Assembly: GCF_000166135.1 (NCBI RefSeq)
Contig: NC_014666.1
Span: forward strand, 5,270,001 to 5,334,000
From: Pseudofrankia inefficax
GTDB lineage: Bacteria; Actinomycetota; Actinomycetes; Frankiales; Frankiaceae
DNA: 64,000 bases
Reading direction: 5' to 3'
The notes under the pieces were generated by a model. That model had not been told where the DNA came from. It saw nothing but the letters and a program-made list of their open reading frames with translations, and ran no database searches. A program made the translations under genes and the position numbers. Shown in pieces: positions 33,662 through 43,686 of this stretch (the stretch's first letter is position 1; each line of letters opens with the position of its first letter).

Positions 33662-34930
33662 ATGCTGGCAGCGCCGATTCACCGATTAGAACGGCGCACG
33701 ACGCTGACGGCAATCGCGGCGACCATCCTGGCCGCGCTGGCTACCGTAAGCTGCACCAACGGATCGTCTCCCGCCAATACGTCGGCGGCCTGCGCAGCCC
33801 CCGGTGTCTCGCCGCACGAGATCCGGGTCGGCCTCATCTATCCGGACAGTGGCCCCATCAGTGGGGAGCTCGAAGCGGCTCGCAGCGGTGCTGATGCTCG
33901 CTTCGGACTGGTGAACGCCGCCGGCGGCATCAACGGGCGAAAGATCACCTATACCTGGCAGGACGACAACAGCTCGACAAGCGGCAACGGCACTGCTGTG
34001 CGGAGCCTCTTCGAGTCGAGCTCGGTCTTCGGGCTCCTTGAAGCCTCTATTAACGCGGACGGCGGCGCGGACTACCTCCGGTCGAACCAGATTCCCGCCG
34101 TCGGCCTGCCGATCACCAACGTCTGGTCGGACCCGTCGTATACGACGATGTTCTCCTATCCCTCCCTCATCACCGGCGGACCAGTGTCCGATGTCGTGGG
34201 GCGGTATGTCCGCGAACACGGTGGCCACCGCGCCATCGTGGTCACGACGGAGACGGCCAGCGGTGTACAGGGATTCGACCCTCCACTCGCGAAGAGCTTC
34301 GCCGAGGCCCAGGTTCCGACGACGACGGTCCCGTACAACTCGGCGGTGACGAGTCCCGCCGAGTTCGTCCACCGGCTGCCGACCGACGCGGATGTCCTCG
34401 TTCTCGCGCTCGGCCCCAACGATGTCCTCCCGATCGACGCGGCCGTGAACGCCGCGGGCAACCGCTTCAAGGTGGTCGTCGCGATCGCCGGCTCCGGTGA
34501 CGCGACGATCCAGAAGTACGGCTCCTCGGTGGCCGGCCTGACGACCTTCTCCACGCTCGTGCCATTCCGGGCGAACCTGCCCGCGCAGCAGGACTACCTC
34601 CGGGCAGTGGCCTCCTACGCGCCCGAGCTCCAGCCGGCGACGCAGGAGGTCGCGTACGGCACCTACATCGCCGCCGACATTCTGGTCCAGGGGCTGATGG
34701 CCGCGGGTGCCTGCCCGACCCGGACCGGGTTCATCAACGCCCTGCGCGGAATGCAGAACTACAACGCCGAGGGGATGCTCGCCGGAAAGGTCGACTTCAC
34801 CAAGACCCACCAGGCGATCAACTGTCTGATCTTCACGCGCGTCAACGATGCCGGCACCGCGTTCGACGTCGTCCCGGATACCGTTCCCGGCGCGCCGTCC
34901 CAGACAGAATGGTGCGGCACCGGCACCTGA
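33662..34930 (+). CDS. Branched-chain amino acid/amide-type ABC solute-binding lipoprotein
   Basis: A 422-aa type 1 periplasmic-binding protein. The N-terminal signal ends in the lipobox A-T-V-S-C, predicting a lipoprotein. The mature protein opens with I-R-V-G-L-I-Y-P-D-S-G-P and G-G-I-N-G-R-K-I, which are family signatures. GAGGAGAAT precedes ATG 33662. No ABC permease or ATPase is adjacent. It is paralogous to the protein at 37008-38264 (shared L-I-Y/V-Y-P-D-S-G-P and A-G-A-C-P-T-R segments). A strong hairpin follows. It may act with a distant permease or as a surface sensor. Confidence 0.9.
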   Translation: MLAAPIHRLERRTTLTAIAATILAALATVSCTNGSSPANTSAACAAPGVSPHEIRVGLIYPDSGPISGELEAARSGADARFGLVNAAGGINGRKITYTWQDDNSSTSGNGTAVRSLFESSSVFGLLEASINADGGADYLRSNQIPAVGLPITNVWSDPSYTTMFSYPSLITGGPVSDVVGRYVREHGGHRAIVVTTETASGVQGFDPPLAKSFAEAQVPTTTVPYNSAVTSPAEFVHRLPTDADVLVLALGPNDVLPIDAAVNAAGNRFKVVVAIAGSGDATIQKYGSSVAGLTTFSTLVPFRANLPAQQDYLRAVASYAPELQPATQEVAYGTYIAADILVQGLMAAGACPTRTGFINALRGMQNYNAEGMLAGKVDFTKTHQAINCLIFTRVNDAGTAFDVVPDTVPGAPSQTEWCGTGT

Positions 34931-34964
34931 GCACCGGCGCGCCGTCGCCGACGCCAGCCGGAAC

Positions 34965-35001
34965 CGGCGGGCTCCGGGCCGGTCCGGCCCGGAGCCCGCC
35001 G
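34965..35001 (+). terminator. Strong hairpin terminator after solute-binding protein gene
   Basis: A perfect 16-bp GC-rich stem (34965-34980 with 34986-35001) and a five-base loop, 35 bases after the stop. There is no clear U-tract, as is common for actinobacterial terminators. Confidence 0.7.
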
Positions 35002-35181
35002 TCGCGGCCCCGACCTGCACCGGGCCGATCCGGCTATGGTGGGAAATGGCCGATACAGCGGGGGCCGGGTATCATGCGCCCGAAGACTACGAACCGACGC
35101 GCCAGACGCAGCAACTCCGCCGGCCCGCTCTACCGGCGCCGGGCCCGGCTGGGCCCGCGCACGGCGACAGAGGGGGACGTG

Positions 35182-36048
35182 ATGACGGCGCGCAAGCCGG
35201 TGCGAGCCGCGCAGAACTTCTGGCAGCTGCCCGAGGACGACCTCGACGGGCTCCTGCGGCTGGCTCCGCAGGCGGACCGGGTGGAGCTCAAGCTCCTGAT
35301 CCCGATCGACGGGCACCAGGAGACCTGCGACGTGCTCGGCATCCAGTTCGCCGACGCCCCCGCGCACCGCGTCTACTACCTCGACACCCCGGACCGCCAG
35401 CTGCACCGCCGTGGTGTGGTGGCCCGGGTGCGCAGCATCCGGCACCGCCCGGACGACTCCGTCGTCAAACTGCGCCCGGTGGCCCCCGCCGACGTGCCCT
35501 CCTCGCTGCGCCGGTCGAAGGACTTCGTCGTCGAGATCGACGGCATGCCCGGCAGCTACGTGTGTTCCGGGGCGCTGAAGACCCGTCTCGGCTCCGACGA
35601 CGTCGAGTCGGTCATGTCCGACCGGCGGCCCCTGCACGCGCTCTTCTCAGCCCGGCAGCGCGCGCTGCTCGCCCCGCGGCTGCCCGGCGGCCTCACGATC
35701 GACGACCTGATGGTCTTCGGGCCCGTCGACGCCCGCCGCCGCAAACTCACCCTGTCCGGCTTCGACCGCACGCTGCTGGCCGAACAGTGGACCTTCCCCG
35801 ACCGGTCCCAGATCCTCGAGCTGTCCACCCGCTGCGCACCCGACCAGGCCCTGAAGGCGGCGGCGACCACGGCGGCCTTCCTGGGCACCCACGGTATCGA
35901 CCTCACCGGCCCCCAGCAGACCAAGACCCTCACGACCCTCAAGTTCTTCACCGCCCGGGCCACCGCCGCCACGCCCTCGGCCATCCGCGAGCCTGAGTCG
36001 CGGCGCCGCCAGCGGCCACGTTCCCGCAAGCGCCCGGGCCGTCGCTGA
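35182..36048 (+). CDS. CYTH domain-like protein
   Basis: A 288-aa protein. The CYTH (adenylate cyclase/thiamine triphosphatase tunnel-fold) pattern is seen as R-V-E-L-K-L-L-I, then Y-Y-L-D-T-P-D-R-Q-L, R-x-R-S and V-V-K-L-R-P-V. These are the acidic and basic residues that line the tunnel and bind metal and triphosphate. The C-terminal tail is very basic (R-R-R-Q-R-P-R-S-R-K-R). The opening E-x-E-x-K is reduced to E-L-K. ATG 35182 is used; GTG 35179 is the next option, both behind AGGGGG. The substrate may be a triphosphate or polyphosphate. Confidence 0.75.
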   Translation: MTARKPVRAAQNFWQLPEDDLDGLLRLAPQADRVELKLLIPIDGHQETCDVLGIQFADAPAHRVYYLDTPDRQLHRRGVVARVRSIRHRPDDSVVKLRPVAPADVPSSLRRSKDFVVEIDGMPGSYVCSGALKTRLGSDDVESVMSDRRPLHALFSARQRALLAPRLPGGLTIDDLMVFGPVDARRRKLTLSGFDRTLLAEQWTFPDRSQILELSTRCAPDQALKAAATTAAFLGTHGIDLTGPQQTKTLTTLKFFTARATAATPSAIREPESRRRQRPRSRKRPGRR

Positions 36049-36218
36049 CGGCCCACGCCAGGGCAGGAGTCCGGGCGTGCCCGGCCGTCCGATCCGCGCG
36101 TGGCTGCCGTCGGCCGGCCGCCGAAACCCCGGATACGTTTGTCCCCGGGACGCCGGCCGGCCTCGGTGGGCCGTGGCGGCTCGGCCGGAATCACGCACGC
36201 ATGGGCTGGAGCGAAGCG

Positions 36219-36983
36219 ATGACGGAACGACTGGACGGCACGGTCGCGCTGGTGACCGGCGCGAGCAGCGGCATCGGCGCGGCGGCGGCACGGGAGCTGG
36301 CCAGCCTGGGGGCCTCCGTCGCGCTGGTCGCCCGCCGCAAGGACCGGCTCGACGAACTGGCCGCCGAGATCACCGCGGCCGGCGGCACCGCGCTGGCGAT
36401 CGAGGCCGACGTCACCGAGCAGGCCGAGGCGGTCGCCGCGGTCGAGCGCACGGTGGCCGAGCTCGGCCGCCTCGACACGGCGGTCAACAACGCCGGGGTG
36501 ATGCTGCTGGGCCCGGTGCTCGGCGCGCCGACCGAGGAGTGGGACCGGATGGTCCGGCTGAACGTCCAGGGCCTTCTCTACATCGCGCACGCCGCCCTGC
36601 CGCACCTCGTCTCCGCCGCGGACAGCGAGCCGAGGCGCGTCTCGGACCTGGTGAACATCAGCTCGGTCGCCGGCCGGCGCCCCACCGCGTTCTCCGGCGT
36701 CTACAACCTGACGAAGCACGGCATCAACGCGTTCAGCGAGGCATTGCGCCAGGAGATCACCGAGCGCCACGTCCGGGTGTCGCTGGTCGAGCCCGGCGCC
36801 GTCGACACCGAGCTGACCGATCACCTGAGGCCGGCCGTCCGCGAGGTCGCCCGCCAGCGGTTCGCCAGCGTCGAGACGCTCCTCGCCACGGACATCGCGG
36901 ACGCCATCGCCTACGTCGTGACCAGGCCCCGCCGGGTCGCCGTCAACGAGATTCTGGTGCGCCCGACCGAGCAGCCCGGCTGA
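36219..36983 (+). CDS. SDR family NAD(P)-dependent oxidoreductase
   Basis: Classical SDR of 254 aa: GASSGIG at the cofactor site, N-N-A-G-V, the catalytic Ser in I-S-S-V and Y-N-L-T-K. ATG 36219 is chosen because GGAG lies 8 bases upstream. An in-frame ATG at 36201 would add six residues and has no ribosome binding site. The C-terminal R-P-T-E-Q is typical of YdfG-like serine/hydroxy-acid dehydrogenases. The gene converges on the 37008 lipoprotein gene with a 24-base gap. Confidence 0.92.
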   Translation: MTERLDGTVALVTGASSGIGAAAARELASLGASVALVARRKDRLDELAAEITAAGGTALAIEADVTEQAEAVAAVERTVAELGRLDTAVNNAGVMLLGPVLGAPTEEWDRMVRLNVQGLLYIAHAALPHLVSAADSEPRRVSDLVNISSVAGRRPTAFSGVYNLTKHGINAFSEALRQEITERHVRVSLVEPGAVDTELTDHLRPAVREVARQRFASVETLLATDIADAIAYVVTRPRRVAVNEILVRPTEQPG

Positions 36984-37007
36984 CGCCACTCGCTCCGGCG
37001 GCCACCG

Positions 37008-38264
37008 CTACTGGATGGTGTGGCCGCACCAGAACCCGTTCTGGTCGACGGTCGCCGGCGGTGGCACCGGGGTGAGGCCGCCGCCGGCCCGATCGACCTT
37101 GAGGAACTCGACGCAGATGGTGGGCGCCTTCGGCTGGCTGAGGTTCACCGGGGCGATCAGGCCGTTGCCGGTGAAGGCGCCCACCTGGCGCAGGCTCTTG
37201 ATGAACGCGTCGCGGGTCGGGCAGGCACCGGCTCGCTGCAGGCCCTCGATCATCTCGTCGGCGGCGACATAGCCGTCGAGAGCGAGCTCGTCGTAGGGAT
37301 TGGCGAGCTGCGGGGCGTAGGTGTGCATCACGCTGCTGTAGGCGACCATCGCCGGAGAGGTTGTCGGCGAGAAGCTCGACAGGAATGACAGACCGGCCAT
37401 CTCGGGCCCGCGTTGCGCGACCAGGCTGTTGTCGATGCTGCTGCCCAGCACGACCCTGAGCTTGACCCCGAGCCGCTTCGCCGCCGCGTAGATGTCCAGG
37501 ACCGCGCTGGTGGGGACGGCGGCGACGAGCGCGTTGGCGCCGGAGCTCTTCAGCTGTTCGGCGATGTGCGCCGGGCTCGTGCCGGTGTAGCTGACCGTGC
37601 CGATGACGGCGATTCCCGCGTTGCGCAGGCTGGGCGCGATCTTCGCGTCGAGGTTCTGGAACACCTCGAAGGTCGGGTCGGCGACGATGAGGGCCTTCGT
37701 TCCGCCCTGCGCCTGGACGTAGTCACCGAACGTCGAGACGGCGCCCGGGTTGAACAGGTTGCCGAAGTCGAAGAAGTTGGGATACCTGGTCCAGTCGGCG
37801 GTCGTGGCCGCGCCGGTGACCGGGACGTTCTGCACGCTCAGCCAGGCGGCGGAATCGCTGACGACGATCGACTGCGCGATGAGGCCAAAGATCTTCTGCG
37901 TGTCGACCAGGTCGTGCGCCACCGCGGAGAACATCGGGGCGTTGGCCTGGTCGTCGCGCCAGACGAGGTCGATGGTCCGGCCGTTGACGCCGCCGTGGGC
38001 ATTCTGCAGAGCGATTCGGGCCTCGACGCCGCTGCGCGTCCCGCTGAAAGTGGACACGATGCCGCTCGGCCCGGAATCCGGATAGACGAGCCCGATCTTG
38101 ATGGATTTCGCCGTCACGCCAGATTCCTGGGTCGGGCAGGTGCCCGCCGTGGCCGTACCCGTGCTCGACAACTGCCCGCAACCCGCGAGAAAGGTCGATG
38201 AAACGACCAGGAACGCCGCGAGGACGGCCGTGGTCGTTCCGGCGCGCAGGCGCTGGAGGCTCAT
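37008..38264 (-). CDS. Branched-chain amino acid/amide-type ABC solute-binding lipoprotein (paralogue)
   Basis: A 418-aa type 1 periplasmic-binding lipoprotein with lipobox L-A-G-C. The mature part begins I-K-I-G-L-V-Y-P-D-S-G-P and carries G-G-V-N-G-R-T-I. It parallels the 33662 protein throughout, including A-G-A-C-P-T-R near the C-terminus. ATG 38264 is preceded by GAGGGGGAT; an in-frame ATG at 38288 lacks a ribosome binding site. No transport partner is adjacent. The two paralogues flank a CYTH gene and an SDR gene in opposite orientations, which suggests duplication and divergence. Confidence 0.9.
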   Translation of the reverse strand: MSLQRLRAGTTTAVLAAFLVVSSTFLAGCGQLSSTGTATAGTCPTQESGVTAKSIKIGLVYPDSGPSGIVSTFSGTRSGVEARIALQNAHGGVNGRTIDLVWRDDQANAPMFSAVAHDLVDTQKIFGLIAQSIVVSDSAAWLSVQNVPVTGAATTADWTRYPNFFDFGNLFNPGAVSTFGDYVQAQGGTKALIVADPTFEVFQNLDAKIAPSLRNAGIAVIGTVSYTGTSPAHIAEQLKSSGANALVAAVPTSAVLDIYAAAKRLGVKLRVVLGSSIDNSLVAQRGPEMAGLSFLSSFSPTTSPAMVAYSSVMHTYAPQLANPYDELALDGYVAADEMIEGLQRAGACPTRDAFIKSLRQVGAFTGNGLIAPVNLSQPKAPTICVEFLKVDRAGGGLTPVPPPATVDQNGFWCGHTIQ

Positions 38265-38510
38265 ACCGCCATCCCCCTCGCTGATCACCCCGAGCGCGCC
38301 GTCGCAGCGTCTTCATCGGGCCGAAGGGAACGGTATAACGGCTCCTCGCGACGCCTTTCCGCCAGGCAAGCATCATCCCGCGACGTTCATCTGCCGGTTT
38401 CTCGGCAGTCACCAGAAATGCATACCGGGCATGCGGCGAGACTGATACGCGTTATCGAATGTGGCGGAGGTTACAGCGCGGAGTGCCTACCGGCGGGGCG
38501 CGCCAGGCCC

Positions 38511-38603
38511 TTACTTCCTGCGGCGGCGTTGGATGAACTGGCTGATCGCGAAACCCACGATCAGGATGGCAGCGAGCAGAACACCCTGTTCGGCGCCGGA
38601 CAT
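38511..38603 (-). CDS. 30-residue single-span membrane peptide
   Basis: A short open reading frame: M-S-G-A-E-Q, a hydrophobic helix (V-L-L-A-A-I-L-I-V-G-F-A-I), then S-Q-F-I-Q and a basic tail R-R-R-R-K. Its ATG overlaps the stop of the membrane protein upstream by one base (TGATG). GAGGAGGCG is placed ideally before it. Small helix plus cytoplasmic arginine tail is the layout of regulatory or stabilising peptides of larger membrane proteins. It is probably co-translated with the 38603 protein and may bind it. Confidence 0.7.
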   Translation of the reverse strand: MSGAEQGVLLAAILIVGFAISQFIQRRRRK

Positions 38604-39583
38604 CACGCCTCCTCACTGACGCTGGAAAGGGATTCCGCCGAGGCGTGGGCGACCTCGGCGTCGACCTCGCGCGAGGCGATGGGAACCGCGAACAGTCGAA
38701 TGGCGACCAGGTAGCCGACGAACAGCACGAGCCCGGGCAGCTGCGAGGCCACCGAGGCGTGGAACAGGTCCGAGCGAGAGTGGCTGTAGACGAGGGCCAC
38801 CCGCAGGAGCGCCTCCAGCAGCAGCACGATCCCAAGCCCGAACGTCATGGCCTGCTCGACCCGGCGGAACACGCCCGACGTCGTCCACGCGCGGTCGAAC
38901 GCCGCCGCGCGCACCGGGTCGCCACCGGCGGCCATCGGGCGGCTGACCTCCATCATCAGGGGGCGCGCGGTCCAGCAGGTGATGATCGCGTAGACGCCGG
39001 CGACCGCGGTGTAGAACGCCGGCCGGACCAGGATGAACCTGGGGTCGGTGCTGACCGTCACCAGCGCCACGCTCATCGCCACCTCGACGAGCACCAGCAG
39101 CGCGAACCCGTCGATCCGGCGCCGCCGCGACAGCAGCGGCACGGCGCCCAGCCCCAGCGCGACCGTGCCGGCGACGATCGCCCAGGTGTCGGAGGCGCCG
39201 GCATAGGCGGCGACCAGCGTCACGGCCCCGGCGAGCGCCGCGACCGCCACGCCCGCGAGCACCCGGGATCGCCGTCCCGCGCCCTCGGCGTCCCGGACCT
39301 CGCCCGTCACCGACTTGGCCGCCACCGCGAAGCCGCCGACGGTCAGCCGGACCGCGGCCGAGCGGCCGGTCGGCGCGAGTGCCGCGTAGACCACGGTCGG
39401 CAGCAGGAGGTCGACCACGATGTCGACCAGGCTGAACGCCAGGATGCGGGCCTTGACCGCCACGCTCCCACCGGAGGCCGCGCCGTCCGCCGTCGCGGCC
39501 GGCGACGGGCTGTCCCCTGGCAACCGGCCGTCTTCTGGGGAGCCAGGGCTCTCGGAGTGAATCTCGACCTCCACAAACGTCAT
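38603..39583 (-). CDS. VC0807-like multi-pass membrane protein
   Basis: A membrane protein of about 326 aa with six or seven hydrophobic helices after an acidic, Pro/Ser-rich cytoplasmic N-terminus (E-S-P-G-S-P-E-D). The helix with D-I-V-V-D-L-L-L-P-T and the R-P-A-F-Y-T-A-V segment resemble the uncharacterised VC0807/septation-protein-A-like group. ATG 39583 is used; a GTG two codons earlier (39589) is possible. The stop overlaps the 30-residue peptide gene. It is divergent from marR across an operator, so it is probably the main MarR target. Confidence 0.75.
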   Translation of the reverse strand: MTFVEVEIHSESPGSPEDGRLPGDSPSPAATADGAASGGSVAVKARILAFSLVDIVVDLLLPTVVYAALAPTGRSAAVRLTVGGFAVAAKSVTGEVRDAEGAGRRSRVLAGVAVAALAGAVTLVAAYAGASDTWAIVAGTVALGLGAVPLLSRRRRIDGFALLVLVEVAMSVALVTVSTDPRFILVRPAFYTAVAGVYAIITCWTARPLMMEVSRPMAAGGDPVRAAAFDRAWTTSGVFRRVEQAMTFGLGIVLLLEALLRVALVYSHSRSDLFHASVASQLPGLVLFVGYLVAIRLFAVPIASREVDAEVAHASAESLSSVSEEA

Positions 39584-39618
39584 CGCCACGCCCGATCCGT
39601 CCCCCCGACGGAAAGATA

Positions 39619-39644
39619 TCTTAGGAGCTAAGACGTTTTATCAT
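39619..39644 (+). promoter_or_regulatory. MarR operator and predicted leaderless promoter
   Basis: TCTTAG-GAG-CTAAGA (39619-39633) is a perfect inverted repeat. TATCAT at 39639-39644 fits a -10 element five bases before ATG 39650. The operator would lie in the -35/-10 spacer. No Shine-Dalgarno sequence is needed if the mRNA is leaderless. Confidence 0.65.
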
Positions 39645-39649
39645 GGGGT

Positions 39650-40117
39650 ATGGCGACCGAACCACCCCAGACGCCGGAGGCCGGCGAGCTGCTCGGACGC
39701 GAGTTCATCACGGCGGTGGTGATCTTCCACGAGAGCGTCGGTCGGCTGCTCGGCCTGACCGCGGTCGAGCGCAAGTGCCTCGACATCCTCGCCCGCCGGG
39801 GGCCGATGGCCGCGAAGGCGATCTGCGAGCACACGGGCCTGACCAGCGGCGCGGTGACCGGGCTGGTGGAACGACTACGCGCGGCCGGCTTCGTCGACCG
39901 TCAGACCGACCCCGACGACCGGCGCCGGATCGTCGTCTCGCTGTTGCCGAACCCGAAGCTCGACGAGATCCGCGCGCGGGTCTTCGGCCCCCTCGGCGCC
40001 GACATGGCGGCACTGACCGCGGGCTACTCCCAGGAGCAGCTGCTCACGATCGCCGACTTCCTGCGCCGCACCACCGACGTCCTGGTCGCCAACACCGCCC
40101 GCGTCGGCGCCATGTGA
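39650..40117 (+). CDS. MarR family transcriptional regulator
   Basis: A 155-aa winged-helix regulator. The recognition region A-K-A-I-C-E-H-T-G-L-T-S-G-A-V-T-G-L-V-E-R-L is followed by the wing D-R-Q-T-D-P-D-D-R-R-R-I. It is divergent from the membrane-protein/peptide operon, with an inverted-repeat operator between them, so autoregulation and control of that operon are likely. Another ATG at 39643 is out of frame. Its ligand is unknown. Confidence 0.93.
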   Translation: MATEPPQTPEAGELLGREFITAVVIFHESVGRLLGLTAVERKCLDILARRGPMAAKAICEHTGLTSGAVTGLVERLRAAGFVDRQTDPDDRRRIVVSLLPNPKLDEIRARVFGPLGADMAALTAGYSQEQLLTIADFLRRTTDVLVANTARVGAM

Positions 40118-40156
40118 CCTGCCCGGTGCCGTGGCCGCGAAGGCGGCCGGGCGGAG

Positions 40157-40228
40157 TGATCGCCGTTTTCGCCCTCGAACGGTTGCGAATCGAGCCTTCC
40201 CGCAACCGTTCGAGGGCCGAATCGGCGA

Positions 40229-40231
<3 letters not shown>
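40157..40231. repeat. 75-bp hairpin element, copy B2 (contains the thiC stop)
   Basis: Left arm TGATCGCCGTTTTCGCCCTC and right arm GAGGGCCGAATCGGCGATCA, extended by CGAACGGTTGCG/CGCAACCGTTCG. It lies between the convergent marR and thiC. The last three bases (40229-40231) are the TGA stop of thiC. Confidence 0.88.
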
Positions 40232-42052
<1,821 letters not shown>

Positions 42053-42141
42053 CGATGCCCGGGAGTGCCCCGGGCAGGTCCACAGCCGAACCGGCGCCGA
42101 CCGACGTCGGCGACCGGTGTGGTCTGTGGCTTACGAGGACG

Positions 42142-43377
42142 CTACGACAGATCGCCCGCGGTCGCGTCCCAAAGCCGGGTGCTGTGGGAGGCGACGAGGG
42201 CGCCGACGCGGGCCAGGACGTCGCCGGCGGGTTGGGGCCCGAGCCGGTGGCCGTCGCGCAGACGCAGCGAGACGTGCCCGTCGCTTGCCTCCTTCGCGCC
42301 GAGGACGGCCTGGTAGGGCACGAGCCGTGCCAGGCGGACGCGGGCGCCCAGGCTGCCGCGGTCCGGCCCGAGAACCTGCGCTCGCAGGCCGAGGTCGGCG
42401 CACCGCCGGGTGAGCGCCACGGCGGCCGGCAGCTCGGAGGCGGAGATCGGGAGGATCACCAGCTGGATGGGGGCGAGCCAGGCGGGCAGGGCGCCGCCGT
42501 GCTGTTCGAGCAGGTGGGCGACGGCCCGCTCCACGCTGCCGATGATGCTGCGGTGGACCATGACCGGGCGGTGCCGCGCGCCGTCCGGGCCGACGTAGCG
42601 CAGGTCGAACCGTTCGGGCTGGTGGAAGTCGATCTGGACGGTGGACAGGGTCGACTCCCTGCCCGCGCCGTCGGTGACCTGGACGTCGATCTTGGGACCG
42701 TAGAACGCCGCCTCGCCCTCGGCCGCCTCGTAGGGCAGGCCGGACCGGTCCAGGACCTCGGTCAGCAGCGCGACGGAACGCCGCCACAGGTCGGGCGCGG
42801 CGACGTACTTGCCCCCGGGCCCGGGCAGCGAGAGGCGGTAGCGGCTCGGGGTGAGGCCGAGCGCCTCGTAGGCGTGGCGGATCAGGTCGAGGGCCGCCCG
42901 CGCCTCGTCGGCGACCTGTTCCAGGGTGCAGAAGATGTGCGCGTCGTTGAGCTGGATGGCCCGGACGCGGGTGAGGCCGCCGAGGACGCCCGAGAGCTCG
43001 GAGCGGTACATCCCGCCGAGCTCCGCGATACGCAGGGGCAGCTCCCGGTAGCTGTGGGACCGGGAGCGGTAGATCAGCGCGTGGTGCGGGCACAGGCTCG
43101 GCCGCAGGACGACCTGCTCGCCCCCGAGGTCCATCGGGGGGAACATGTCGTCGCTGTAGTGCGACCAGTGCCCCGAGATCTCGTACAGCTCCCGCTTGCC
43201 GAGGACCGGCGAGTAGACGTGCTGGTAGCCGGCCCGCCGCTCGACGGCGCGGATGTACTCCTCCAGGGTGTGCCGCACGGTCGCGCCGTCGGGCAGCCAG
43301 TACGGCAGTCCCGCGCCGATCAGGGGGTCGGTGTCGAACAGGTCGAGCTCGCGGCCGAGCTTGCGATGGTCGTGCAC
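42142..43377 (-). CDS. Threonyl-tRNA synthetase-like enzyme lacking TGS and editing domains
   Basis: A 411-aa class II synthetase made only of the catalytic core and anticodon-binding domain; standard ThrRS is about 640 aa. Motif 1 (K-R-E-L-Y-E-I-S-G-H-W), motif 2 (G-L-T-R-V-R-A-I-Q-L-N-D-A-H-I-F-C) and motif 3 (V-M-V-H-R-S-I-I-G-S-V-E-R) are present. The three zinc ligands are kept: Cys96 in R-P-S-L-C-P, His in D-A-H, His in V-H-R. GTG 43377 (GAGGAG upstream) is chosen because upstream in-frame codons lie inside the attenuator. Probably a second, stress- or resistance-type ThrRS, without tRNA editing; an amino-acid donor for another pathway is also possible. Confidence 0.9.
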   Translation of the reverse strand: MHDHRKLGRELDLFDTDPLIGAGLPYWLPDGATVRHTLEEYIRAVERRAGYQHVYSPVLGKRELYEISGHWSHYSDDMFPPMDLGGEQVVLRPSLCPHHALIYRSRSHSYRELPLRIAELGGMYRSELSGVLGGLTRVRAIQLNDAHIFCTLEQVADEARAALDLIRHAYEALGLTPSRYRLSLPGPGGKYVAAPDLWRRSVALLTEVLDRSGLPYEAAEGEAAFYGPKIDVQVTDGAGRESTLSTVQIDFHQPERFDLRYVGPDGARHRPVMVHRSIIGSVERAVAHLLEQHGGALPAWLAPIQLVILPISASELPAAVALTRRCADLGLRAQVLGPDRGSLGARVRLARLVPYQAVLGAKEASDGHVSLRLRDGHRLGPQPAGDVLARVGALVASHSTRLWDATAGDLS

Positions 43378-43397
43378 GGCGGTCTCCTCGCGAGAAC

Positions 43398-43446
43398 GGG
43401 CGAGTGACCGCAAGACGAAGCCCCGGGGCACTCGCCCCGGGGCTTC
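43398..43446 (-). terminator. Attenuator terminator and competing pairing ahead of ThrRS
   Basis: A perfect 13-bp stem, GAAGCCCCGGGGC/GCCCCGGGGCTTC with a four-base loop, spans 43417-43446 and is followed by GTCTTG. On the minus strand GGGCGAGTG (43429-43437, 5' arm end plus loop) is exactly complementary to CACTCGCCC at 43398-43406 downstream. The terminator and this alternative helix exclude each other. Confidence 0.8.
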
Positions 43447-43461
43447 GGACTGCAGGATCGG

Positions 43462-43497
43462 TCAGCGCGCCGGGACACTCTCCGGCGTCGTCGTCAT
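43462..43497 (-). CDS. Threonine-rich leader peptide (attenuation)
   Basis: A 12-codon frame encoding M-T-T-T-P-E-S-V-P-A-R and TGA, with three consecutive ACG threonine codons right after the ATG. It ends 16 bases before the terminator stem on the minus strand. This is the layout of ribosome-mediated attenuation: ribosome stalling at Thr codons when charged tRNA-Thr is scarce would favour readthrough into the ThrRS gene. The ribosome binding site is weak (GAAGCG). Too short for gene finders; called on context. Confidence 0.7.
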   Translation of the reverse strand: MTTTPESVPAR

Positions 43498-43686
43498 CGC
43501 GGCACGCTTCACGCGCCCAACCGTAACAGAGGCCCGCCCCTGCGCCACAGGCGCCGCGCTCAGCCGGTACCGTCCAGGAGAGATCGTGACGGGGGCGCGC
43601 CCGGCCGACGCCGCTCGACTCGGCGAGTCGCCGCGCCCGGGCACGCGGTCGGTGATGACCGACCTGGACGGGGGCGGCGAATCCAC

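Noticed and set aside
42142-43377. T-box riboswitch for the ThrRS gene
   Set aside because: No conserved T-box (TGGNACCGCG) or specifier stem is visible; the Thr-codon leader explains the region better.
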